Part shown: piece by piece, positions 1 through 5,308 of the stretch | Layout: the number at the start of each line of letters is the position of its first letter | Position numbering within the stretch: the first letter of the stretch is position 1 | Source: Candidatus Zixiibacteriota bacterium | GTDB lineage: Bacteria > Zixibacteria > MSB-5A5 > GN15 > PGXB01 | NCBI GenBank assembly: GCA_003641425.1 | Contig: QNAH01000209.1 | Location: forward strand, 1-5,308 | DNA length: 5,308 nt | Reading direction: 5' to 3' | Notes under the pieces: model-generated | The model's input: the letters and a program-made list of their open reading frames with translations, nothing else | Told to the model about the DNA's origin: nothing | Database searches by the model: none | Made by a program: the position numbers and the translations under genes

Positions 1-684
1 AAATATGCTGAGGAAAAAGGCTGGAAAATAGAAATGCTTTCCTCCAATTATATCGAACTCGGCGGTATCAAGGAGGTCATTTTCCTGGTCAAAGGCGACG
101 GTGCCTATGGACATCTCAAATACGAATCCGGCGTTCACAGGGTTCAGCGTGTCCCGGTCACCGAGTCTCAGGGCCGGATCCACACTTCGGCCGCAACCGT
201 GGCTGTTCTTCTCGAGGCTGAGGATATAGATATAAATATCGACGAGAACGATCTCAAGATAGATGTCTATCGTTCATCCGGCCCGGGGGGACAATCGGTC
301 AATACCACCGACTCGGCAGTCCGGATCACCCATCTCCCTACCGGGCTGGTGGTCACCTGCCAGGATGAAAAATCACAGCATAAAAACAAGGCTCGCGCCC
401 TTCAGGTCCTGCGCACCCGTCTGCTGGATAAAATGATCGATGAGCAGAACAATGAAATCGCCCGGGAACGTAAATCCATGGTCGGTTCCGGCGACCGCTC
501 GGCCAAAATACGGACCTATAATTTCCCCCAGTCGCGTGTCACCGATCACCGTATCGGGCTGACCCTGCATAAACTCGATGCTATCCTCGACGGCGATCTC
601 GAAGAAATAATAACCACCCTGCAAAATCATGAGCAGGAAGCCAGATTAAAAGCGGCTCAGAAATCAAAAGAAATAATTAAGTGA
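1..684 (+). CDS. prfA: Peptide chain release factor 1 (RF1), 5' truncated
   Basis: RF1 recognises UAA and UAG stop codons in the ribosomal A site and triggers hydrolysis of the peptidyl-tRNA ester. The frame is open from base 1, so the N terminus lies outside the window. About 227 residues of the usual ~360 are present, covering the end of the N-terminal region and the whole decoding and catalytic core. The stop-codon-reading tripeptide is PVT (bases 154-162), inside RVPVTESQGRIHTS, which is the RF1 form (RF2 has SPF). The catalytic loop reads SSGPGGQSVNTTDSA, with GGQ at bases 286-294; its Gln is the known methylation target of PrmC, encoded further along this window. The family blocks ITHLPTG, SQHKNKA and SGDRS...RTYNFPQ.RVTDHRI all follow, and the frame closes with TGA at 682-684. 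Nothing looks damaged. The Met codon at 34 is internal, not the start. The gene converges on the minus-strand membrane-protein gene, with 12 bp between stop codons and no terminator hairpin that I can see. Confidence 0.97.
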   Translation, partial: KYAEEKGWKIEMLSSNYIELGGIKEVIFLVKGDGAYGHLKYESGVHRVQRVPVTESQGRIHTSAATVAVLLEAEDIDINIDENDLKIDVYRSSGPGGQSVNTTDSAVRITHLPTGLVVTCQDEKSQHKNKARALQVLRTRLLDKMIDEQNNEIARERKSMVGSGDRSAKIRTYNFPQSRVTDHRIGLTLHKLDAILDGDLEEIITTLQNHEQEARLKAAQKSKEIIK

Positions 685-696
685 ATATATCGCGCC

Positions 697-1503
697 TTAC
701 GGTCGCTGTATCTTGGTATAGTCTATTTCCGAACCCAGCACACTGTGCGGAATAAGATATATCGCCAGCGTTACAACCGCCGCCGTAATAATCCAGAATC
801 TTCCCTGCCCCTTCAAGCGGCTTCGCCACAATGCTGCTATCCAGAATATAAGCACAAATGCTGTTTTGCTATCTGTTAGATCATGCCCGAACGGCCAGCC
901 GGTCCACCATTCGTTGAAGGCCAATTTCTGCACCAGCGGCCCGAATACCAGGCCGCCCCCAAATATTAAAACCGTCGTCCACAGTGTCAGACTATATATT
1001 TTCTCTCCCCGAAATACCGCTTCAAATCCGGCCCGGGTGGCCCAGAGCATCCCGGCAAACATCAAAATAATATGCGGAACAAGAACATAAAGCGAAACCG
1101 CCCCTTTAAAACGAATGATGACAGGTTTATCGCTGAGTTCATAAAGATTCCCTGTATCATCACGGAGTGTTACTCCGTACTCGACTTTCCCCGCCGGAGG
1201 TTGCGCGGGCACCGTCACAATGAGATTATCCCCTTCTCGTTCCAGAGGCTCGATTTGCCAGTCATCGTAACTCTTATATCGTTTCCAACGGATTTCCCCG
1301 GCAACACCCGCGTCCGGCACTTTTATCTCCATCCGGGCATCCTTATCTGTCTCATGCGTGGTCAGCAATTCGTATTTTATTTTTTCACCGCCGATTTCCA
1401 CCGACCCGCGAATCGGGTAGGTCGGTCCTGTCATCCGCTGATATATAACCGAACTTAACGTGATTGCAATTGCCGCTATCCATAAAACCGTCGATTTTTT
1501 CAT
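697..1503 (-). CDS. Membrane protein of unknown function with N-terminal extracytoplasmic beta-rich domain
   Basis: I do not recognise a named family. The 268 residues divide cleanly. Residues 1-22 are a short basic start (MKKS) followed by a hydrophobic segment, a signal anchor or uncleaved signal. Residues ~25-132 are polar and rich in alternating hydrophobic residues and glycines, consistent with an Ig-like or other beta-sandwich domain outside the cytoplasm. Hydrophobic stretches then lie at about 136-155, 170-191, 214-226 and 236-256, giving roughly four C-terminal membrane segments. Between the second and third of these is a conserved-looking loop, EWWTGWPFGHDLTDSKT (198-214), with His and Asp residues of the kind that mark a functional site. 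The ATG has a GGAG on its own strand 10 nt upstream (bases 1514-1517). The gene is transcribed away from tldD and towards prfA, so it is a separate transcription unit. No enzymatic function can be assigned. That the reading frame is real is well supported by its length, composition and domain layout. Confidence 0.85.
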   Translation of the reverse strand: MKKSTVLWIAAIAITLSSVIYQRMTGPTYPIRGSVEIGGEKIKYELLTTHETDKDARMEIKVPDAGVAGEIRWKRYKSYDDWQIEPLEREGDNLIVTVPAQPPAGKVEYGVTLRDDTGNLYELSDKPVIIRFKGAVSLYVLVPHIILMFAGMLWATRAGFEAVFRGEKIYSLTLWTTVLIFGGGLVFGPLVQKLAFNEWWTGWPFGHDLTDSKTAFVLIFWIAALWRSRLKGQGRFWIITAAVVTLAIYLIPHSVLGSEIDYTKIQRP

Positions 1504-1513
1504 TTAATAAGGA

Positions 1514-1517
1514 CTCC
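1514..1517 (-). promoter_or_regulatory. Ribosome binding site of the membrane-protein gene
   Basis: The minus strand reads GGAG here, 10 nt before the ATG whose complement lies at 1501-1503. This is a moderate Shine-Dalgarno match at acceptable spacing and supports that ATG as the start. Confidence 0.55.
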
Positions 1518-1544
1518 AGTCATCGAGAATTTTAATTGGACGCT

Positions 1545-1574
1545 AAATTACGAAAAGCGAAAGCAGATAACAAG
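1545..1574 (-). promoter_or_regulatory. Possible promoter of the membrane-protein gene
   Basis: On the minus strand a TTGTTA hexamer (1569-1574) is followed after 18 bases by TAATTT (1545-1550). This resembles a sigma70-type -35/-10 pair, but the match is only 4 of 6 and 3 of 6. Its position, about 40 bp before the start codon and inside the divergent intergenic region, is right. The hexamer match alone is weak, and an AT-rich spacer would give such hits by chance. Confidence 0.22.
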
Positions 1575-1645
1575 CGTCTTTTCATAAACCGCTGGCATGC
1601 CGGAAAAATATTTTATATATTGGAGCAACAATCAGGGATGAATAT

Positions 1646-3094
1646 ATGATAAGGAAAAAAATCGCAGAAATGGCGCTCGATAGATGCCGCTCTCTTGGCG
1701 TCGAATATGCCGATATTCGGATTGAAAATATCGAGGATGAAAACCTTTCGGTTTCCAACGGGACCATCGAACCAATCGAACAGACGATATCACGCGGCAT
1801 CGGCATCAGGGTAATCAAAAACGGCGCCTGGGGATTTGCCGCCACCGATGATTTGACCGAAAACTCGATCATTGAAAAAACAAAACTTGCCGTCGATATC
1901 GCCGAGGCGTCGGCGCTTGTCAACAAAGAACCGGTGCAACTGGCCCCGGCAAAAGCGGTGCAGGGTGAATACATCTCATCACATGAGATCGATCCGTTTT
2001 CTATACCTCTCGATGATAAAATCGCCTACCTGATGGACATTGACAAAAATATGGCTGACAACGGAGGCGATATTATTAATTCGCGGAATTGCTTCGCCGG
2101 ATTTCGGCGCCGCGATAAATATTTTGTCTCCATCCACGGTGCCGCGATCTCCCAGGTGCTTATACATACCGGGGCTGGCCTGAGCCTGGGCATGACCAAA
2201 GGGCATCGCGAACGATACGAACGGTCATTCCCCACTTCATCAGGACAATATGAAACCAAAGGTTTCGAATTACTCGAAGAATTGAAAATGAATGATGCCG
2301 TTCCCCGCCTGGTCGAGGAGGTCAAAATGCTCCAGCGGGCCGAAACATGCCCCGAAAAAGAAACCACCCTGCTCTTGTCGGGCGATCAGGTGTCACTGCA
2401 GATGCATGAATCTATCGGCCATGCCCTTGAACTCGACCGCGTCTTCGGCTCCGAGCGCAATTTTTCCGGAACATCTTTCGCCACCCCCGAAAATCTCGAA
2501 AAATTAAAATATGCCTCGGATATCGTCACCGTCATCAGTGATCCGACCGCACCCCATGGTCTGGCCAATTATGCCTACGATGACGAAGGCGTCCCCGCCT
2601 ACCCGGCCGAGCTGATTAAAAACGGCATACTCGTAAATTACCTTTCCTCCCGTGAGACAGCCGCAAAAATTGGGATGAATTCGACCGCCGCCATGCGCGC
2701 CAACAGCTGGGCCAATATCCCGATTGTCAGAATCAGCAATATCAACCTCTCCCCCGGTGATAAATCATTCGAACAATTGATCTCTGAGATCGACGATGGC
2801 ATCTATATGGATACCGTCAACTCCTGGTCGATCGACGACGAACGGAGATATTTCCAGTTCGGATGCGAGATTGGATGGTTAATCAAAGGCGGAAAACTGA
2901 CCACGCCGATCAAAAATCCCACCTACTCCGGATGCACCACTGACTTCTGGAATAAATGCAGCGGCATCGCCGACGAAAATTCATACCGTATCTGGGGCAC
3001 ACCCAATTGCGGAAAAGGTCAGCCGGGACAGAACGCGCGGACCGCCCAGGGAGCTTCCCCGGCCAGATTCGATCGGATCGAGATAGGAGGATGA
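1646..3094 (+). CDS. tldD: TldD-family zinc metalloprotease (catalytic subunit of TldD/TldE)
   Basis: TldD is the active, metal-bearing half of the cytoplasmic TldD/TldE heterodimer. In Enterobacteria that complex cleaves unfolded peptides, removes the leader of microcin B17 and degrades the antitoxin CcdA. The 482-residue length matches E. coli TldD (about 481). The catalytic HExxxH is visible as MHESIGHALE, with H254, E255 and H258, and the distal zinc-ligand Cys is C455 in NCGKGQPGQ. Other family blocks are DDEGVPA, the segment from ~385 to 413 (GIYMDT...SWSIDD...FQFGCEIGW) and KNPTYSG. The N-terminal part (1-~120) is the usual substrate-tunnel domain. The ATG at 1646 is preceded by AGGG about 9 nt upstream; another ATG at 1638 is out of frame and stops at once. 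It is the first gene of a four-gene run and ends 4 bp before tldE. All expected catalytic residues are intact. The physiological substrate here is unknown. Confidence 0.95.
   Translation: MIRKKIAEMALDRCRSLGVEYADIRIENIEDENLSVSNGTIEPIEQTISRGIGIRVIKNGAWGFAATDDLTENSIIEKTKLAVDIAEASALVNKEPVQLAPAKAVQGEYISSHEIDPFSIPLDDKIAYLMDIDKNMADNGGDIINSRNCFAGFRRRDKYFVSIHGAAISQVLIHTGAGLSLGMTKGHRERYERSFPTSSGQYETKGFELLEELKMNDAVPRLVEEVKMLQRAETCPEKETTLLLSGDQVSLQMHESIGHALELDRVFGSERNFSGTSFATPENLEKLKYASDIVTVISDPTAPHGLANYAYDDEGVPAYPAELIKNGILVNYLSSRETAAKIGMNSTAAMRANSWANIPIVRISNINLSPGDKSFEQLISEIDDGIYMDTVNSWSIDDERRYFQFGCEIGWLIKGGKLTTPIKNPTYSGCTTDFWNKCSGIADENSYRIWGTPNCGKGQPGQNARTAQGASPARFDRIEIGG
3085..3090 (+). promoter_or_regulatory. 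Ribosome binding site deciding the GTG start of tldE
   Basis: A perfect AGGAGG lies inside the last codons of tldD, 8 nt before the GTG at 3099. Two ATG codons closer to it (3091 and 3094) are in another frame and terminate after three codons at TGA 3100-3102. The tldE frame itself has no ATG until codon 22. The spacing therefore fixes GTG as the start and implies that tldE translation is coupled to tldD. Confidence 0.85.
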
Positions 3095-3098
3095 TGCC

Positions 3099-4454
3099 GT
3101 GATAAGAGAAAATGAAGCCCTGGAACTGGTCAAAAAAGCAATTTCGCTTACCGATAGTGATATGTGCGAGGCTGTCCTCGAGTATCAGCAATTGTCATTG
3201 ACCCGCTTTGCCGAATCACGGATAAGTGACAATATCGACACCGAAGAAACCATCCTGTATATCCGCTCCATTAAGGACAAACGGATAGGCGTCACCGCCA
3301 CCGGAGATATTACCGATCCCGGCATCAGAAAAGCTATCGATGACAGCGAAAAAATCATGCGGTATATGACCCCCGACGATAAATTCGTATCCCTTCCCCA
3401 ACCCGGGGCCGACCCGGTCCGCAAACCATACATTATAAAAGGAACTGAAGAATTCGGCCCCAAAAAGCGCGCCGAGGCCGTGGAAATATTATCGCATCTG
3501 GGGCATAAAGGTAATCTTAAAGCATCGGGAGCATTCCGTATCGAGCACAACGGGCTTGCAATCGCCAACAGCCTTGGGATGGAACGCTTTTTTCTCGGCA
3601 ACAATGCCCGGCTCAATCTGACCATGGCGGGTGATCACGGCAACTCAGGCTGGGCCTTGGAATTCAATCGTGATGCTTCCGGAATAGACATCCATCGGCT
3701 GGGTAAAAGAGCCGCCGAAAAGGCCGCCGCTTCGAGAGACCCGGTTACTCTCGAAGACGGTCAGTACACCGTCATCCTCGAGCCGGCCGCCGTGGGACAA
3801 TTACTCCTGCTCCTCTCATTCATGGGCTTTGGATGCAAAACTTTATATCAACACCGCTCTTTCATGGCCGGGAAAATCGGTGAAAAAATCGCCGGTGATA
3901 ATTTTAGTGTCACCGAAGATGCCGATGATCCCGATTTCAATTTCCGCCCTTTTGACTATGAAGGTGTCATTCGAAAAAATGTTCCCCTGATTGAAAACGG
4001 TATCGCCCGGGGCGTCGTCTATAATTCATATTACGCTAATCTGATGGACACGGTATCAACCGGCCATGCCCTGGCGCCGACCAACAGCTTCGGCCCCTAC
4101 CCCAAAACAATGTCCGTCGCGCCCGGCAATGGACGCATCGAAGAGATGATCCAATCCACCGAAAAAGGTATCCTGATAACTCATTTCTGGTACCTTAATT
4201 TTCTCAATCCGATGCGGACCATGGTTACGGGCACCACCCTCGACGGTACCTTCCTGATCGAAAACGGGAAAATCAGCAAACCGGTTAAAAATATGCGTAC
4301 TAACCAATCGATACTGGAAGCCTTCTCGAATATCGAGACGATTACCTTCGACCGGATTATATACCCCCAGTTCGGGGTCCTGATGAAAGTGCCGGGGATG
4401 AAAATCAATAACTTCAATCTGGCCGCTGAAGAGGAGGATGACAGCAAATGTTAA
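3099..4454 (+). CDS. tldE: TldE/PmbA-family partner subunit of TldD
   Basis: TldE (PmbA) is the paralogous, non-metal-binding partner of TldD; together they form the peptide-threading protease. At 451 residues it matches E. coli PmbA (about 450). In the region aligned to the TldD active site the HExxxH is replaced by LEPAAVGQLL (E228 onward), the usual TldE form, and there is no equivalent of the zinc-ligand Cys. The C-terminal signature from T361 (THFWYLNFLNPMRT, then TGTTLDGTFLIENGKI, then RTNQSILEAFSNIE) is characteristic of PmbA proteins. The N-terminal part resembles TldD at the fold level: both begin MIR and run through a charged helix into beta strands. Initiation is at GTG, set by the AGGAGG inside tldD. 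The protein ends in an acidic tail EEEDDSKC whose codons double as the Shine-Dalgarno of the next gene. An intact adjacent pair argues for a functional heterodimer. Confidence 0.94.
   Translation: MIRENEALELVKKAISLTDSDMCEAVLEYQQLSLTRFAESRISDNIDTEETILYIRSIKDKRIGVTATGDITDPGIRKAIDDSEKIMRYMTPDDKFVSLPQPGADPVRKPYIIKGTEEFGPKKRAEAVEILSHLGHKGNLKASGAFRIEHNGLAIANSLGMERFFLGNNARLNLTMAGDHGNSGWALEFNRDASGIDIHRLGKRAAEKAAASRDPVTLEDGQYTVILEPAAVGQLLLLLSFMGFGCKTLYQHRSFMAGKIGEKIAGDNFSVTEDADDPDFNFRPFDYEGVIRKNVPLIENGIARGVVYNSYYANLMDTVSTGHALAPTNSFGPYPKTMSVAPGNGRIEEMIQSTEKGILITHFWYLNFLNPMRTMVTGTTLDGTFLIENGKISKPVKNMRTNQSILEAFSNIETITFDRIIYPQFGVLMKVPGMKINNFNLAAEEEDDSKC
4431..4437 (+). promoter_or_regulatory. Ribosome binding site of the small Tat-signal gene
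   Basis: GAGGAGG, formed by the Glu-Glu codons at the 3' end of tldE, sits 10 nt before the ATG at 4448. A nearer ATG (4438) abuts the motif, is in another frame and soon stops. This strong site is the main evidence that the short frame at 4448 is translated. Confidence 0.75.
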
Positions 4455-4669
4455 GACGCGATTTTATTAAAGCATCAGCCATAACCTTCGGCGGCATTGT
4501 TATCGCGCGCGAGGTTCTTCTTTCTTCCCCTTTGGTTATGACTGAACAAAGAAATAAAAAGTCGGGCAAAACTGTTTATCACCTGCATGGCCATGCCCGC
4601 TCCGGGTGTGCCTCTCCCCCGGAATTACAGCCGATGCTTGAAAACGGCATTATGTCTCTGCCGCTGTAA
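4448..4669 (+). CDS. Small 73-aa protein with twin-arginine signal, unknown function
   Basis: I do not recognise a family. The N terminus is a textbook Tat signal: LRRDFIKASA (R3, R4, F6, K8) followed by a hydrophobic core of about 12 residues (9-20). This implies folding or cofactor loading in the cytoplasm and export, or membrane anchoring, through TatABC. There is no clear AxA cleavage site. The remaining ~45 residues are polar and basic (RNKKSGK, 35-41), then HLHGHARSGC, where H45, H47, H49 and C54 could bind a metal, then a Pro-rich stretch (SPPELQP). It overlaps tldE by 7 bp, has a strong Shine-Dalgarno, and stops 2 bp before prmC, so it belongs to the operon. Alternatives are a small secreted metal-binding protein, a peptide client of TldD/TldE, or the remaining N terminus of a once longer Tat-exported protein. 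Start and translation are fairly secure; function is open. Confidence 0.7.
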   Translation: MLRRDFIKASAITFGGIVIAREVLLSSPLVMTEQRNKKSGKTVYHLHGHARSGCASPPELQPMLENGIMSLPL

Positions 4670-4671
4670 TC

Positions 4672-5286
4672 ATGGAAAAAGCGGAATTTCACCAGCTTAT
4701 TAAAGATGCCGAGCACAAACTCCGCGAGGCCGGCATTGAAACCGCCGCAACCGAGGTGGAAATAATCCTGCAATCCATACTCGATGTCGAACGGATCGCC
4801 ATCTATCTGCACGGCTGGACTCTCATCGACAATCATACCCTCGAAAAATTTAACAATATTGTTGCCAGACGCGCCACCCGCTATCCGCTTCAGTACATCC
4901 TTGGCGAGGCATATTTCTACGGCAGGAAATTCCTGGTCGATCCTGATGTCATGGTGCCGATTCCCGAAACCGAATTGCTATGCGAACTGGCCATCAATTA
5001 TGTACGCAACGAAAGTATCGAGTCTCCACAGATTCTCGATCTGGGAACCGGATCGGGCGTCATCGCCGTTACTATGGCCGCCGAACTGCCCGATTCATGG
5101 GTGACGGCCGCCGATATCTCGCGAGCGGCATTGACCATGGCCAGGAAAAACGCCGCCATGAGTGAAGTAAGCGGTCAGATTCAATTTCTTGTTTCCAACC
5201 TGTTTGATTCGATAGATCCCGACAGCAAATTTGATCTCATCCTCTCCAATCCTCCGTATATATGCGAAAGTGATTATAAAACCTAA
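4672..5286 (+). CDS. prmC: Release factor glutamine methyltransferase PrmC (HemK), interrupted by a premature stop
   Basis: PrmC transfers a methyl group from S-adenosylmethionine to the Gln of GGQ in RF1 and RF2, raising termination efficiency. An N-terminal helical substrate-binding domain (about 1-75) is followed by RYPLQYILGEAYFYG (70-84), the PIPETE segment (96-101), SAM motif I ILDLGTGSG (121-129), the acidic motif-II region AADIS, and the catalytic motif SNPPYI with NPPY at 193-196. The family is usually about 280 residues, but this frame ends at residue 204 with TAA, 8 residues after NPPY. The codons after the TAA still read as PrmC in the same frame, so the stop looks like a lesion or base error. 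The canonical PRPETE is PIPETE here, losing a conserved Arg. Start: ATG 2 bp after the small gene's stop, with no Shine-Dalgarno of its own, suggesting coupled re-initiation. Identity is certain; functionality as written is doubtful, because the C-terminal part of the Rossmann fold would be missing. Confidence 0.9.
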   Translation: MEKAEFHQLIKDAEHKLREAGIETAATEVEIILQSILDVERIAIYLHGWTLIDNHTLEKFNNIVARRATRYPLQYILGEAYFYGRKFLVDPDVMVPIPETELLCELAINYVRNESIESPQILDLGTGSGVIAVTMAAELPDSWVTAADISRAALTMARKNAAMSEVSGQIQFLVSNLFDSIDPDSKFDLILSNPPYICESDYKT

Positions 5287-5308
5287 CCTCTCGAGGTTCT
5301 GGCCGATC
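5284..5308 (+). other. In-frame TAA and continued PrmC reading frame to the window edge
   Basis: The sequence goes DYKT-TAA-PLEVLAD without a frame change. PrmC homologues commonly have, after NPPYI, an acidic residue, a few positions, Leu, then a P.EV segment leading to an EP motif. Replacing the stop by Leu (TTA, one base different) gives TLPLEVLAD, which fits that pattern. The base after the stop is C. Only seven further codons are visible before the window ends, so the fit is suggestive rather than proven. Confidence 0.65.

Larger units (their letters stand above)
1504..1645. promoter_or_regulatory. Divergent intergenic region between the membrane-protein gene and tldD
   Basis: These 142 bp separate two divergently transcribed genes and so must contain both promoters. 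On the plus strand an AT-rich block just before base 1622 includes a TATATT that could act as a -10 for the tldD operon, with no convincing -35 at the usual distance. A perfect 8-bp palindrome GGCATGCC (about 1595-1602) lies centrally; it is too short to call an operator. I see no riboswitch-like structure, RNA gene or repeat here. Confidence 0.5.

Noticed and set aside
373..630. Minus-strand frame antisense to prfA
   Set aside because: It lies wholly inside well-conserved RF1 coding sequence and has no recognisable domain or ribosome binding site.
685..696. Shared terminator between the convergent prfA and membrane-protein genes
   Set aside because: The 12-bp gap and flanking bases show no hairpin followed by a T run on either strand.
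866..1458. Plus-strand frames opposite the membrane-protein gene
   Set aside because: They are Arg/Pro-rich antisense frames that overlap one another. The minus-strand frame has a coherent signal, domain and helix layout, so these are shadows.
1595..1602. GGCATGCC palindrome as an operator
   Set aside because: Eight bases without extension of symmetry is too short and common to support a regulator site.
1582..2568. Several minus-strand frames antisense to tldD
   Set aside because: They are Ser/Arg-rich, overlap each other and oppose a gene with intact catalytic motifs; no start signals support them.
3185..3625. 146-aa minus-strand frame antisense to tldE
   Set aside because: It is antisense to conserved PmbA sequence and has low-complexity Ser/Leu/Arg composition.
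4784..5165. Plus-strand frames in other registers inside prmC
   Set aside because: They overlap the prmC frame, which carries SAM and NPPY motifs; no frameshift in prmC is needed to explain them.
5284..5286. Stop-codon reassignment (TAA read as an amino acid)
   Set aside because: TAA closes three other genes here and TGA closes prfA and tldD, all at the expected protein lengths where family comparison is possible.

Overview
This is a 5.3 kb, roughly 50% GC bacterial window cut inside a gene at both ends. It is gene-dense and uses ordinary Shine-Dalgarno-led initiation. The gene content (RF1, a TldD/TldE pair, PrmC) is housekeeping-like. The style of the TldD sequence, the Tat-type small protein and the uncharacterised membrane protein would fit an uncultured FCB-type lineage such as Zixibacteria or a relative. 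That placement is an impression from protein style and is low confidence.

Layout: (1) bases 1-684, + strand, the C-terminal two thirds of peptide chain release factor 1 (prfA), with the PVT anticodon-like motif and the GGQ loop intact. (2) bases 697-1503, - strand, convergent with prfA across 12 bp, a 268-aa membrane protein of unknown function with an N-terminal anchor, an extracytoplasmic beta-rich domain and four C-terminal membrane segments. (3) bases 1504-1645, a 142-bp divergent intergenic region that must hold the promoters of both flanking transcription units. (4) bases 1646-5308, + strand, a tight four-gene run: tldD, tldE/pmbA (4 bp gap, GTG start), a 73-aa protein with a twin-arginine signal (7 bp overlap with tldE), and prmC/hemK (2 bp gap). 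There is no gene-free stretch above 300 bp.

How the genes relate: PrmC methylates the Gln of the GGQ motif in RF1, and the two genes are commonly adjacent. Here they are separated by the membrane-protein gene and by the tldD-tldE-small-protein cassette, and prmC sits at the distal end of that cassette. TldD carries the HExxxH and distal Cys zinc ligands. TldE lacks them, as expected for the non-catalytic partner of this heterodimeric protease.

Two things stand out. First, the 73-aa Tat-signal protein translationally coupled to tldE has a short HxHxH...C segment and no recognisable family; it could be a small secreted metal-binding protein, a TldD/E client, or a remnant. Second, the prmC frame is interrupted by an in-frame TAA just after the catalytic NPPY motif, and the bases after it still read like PrmC in the same frame. 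This looks like a nonsense mutation or a base error near the sequence end rather than the natural C terminus.
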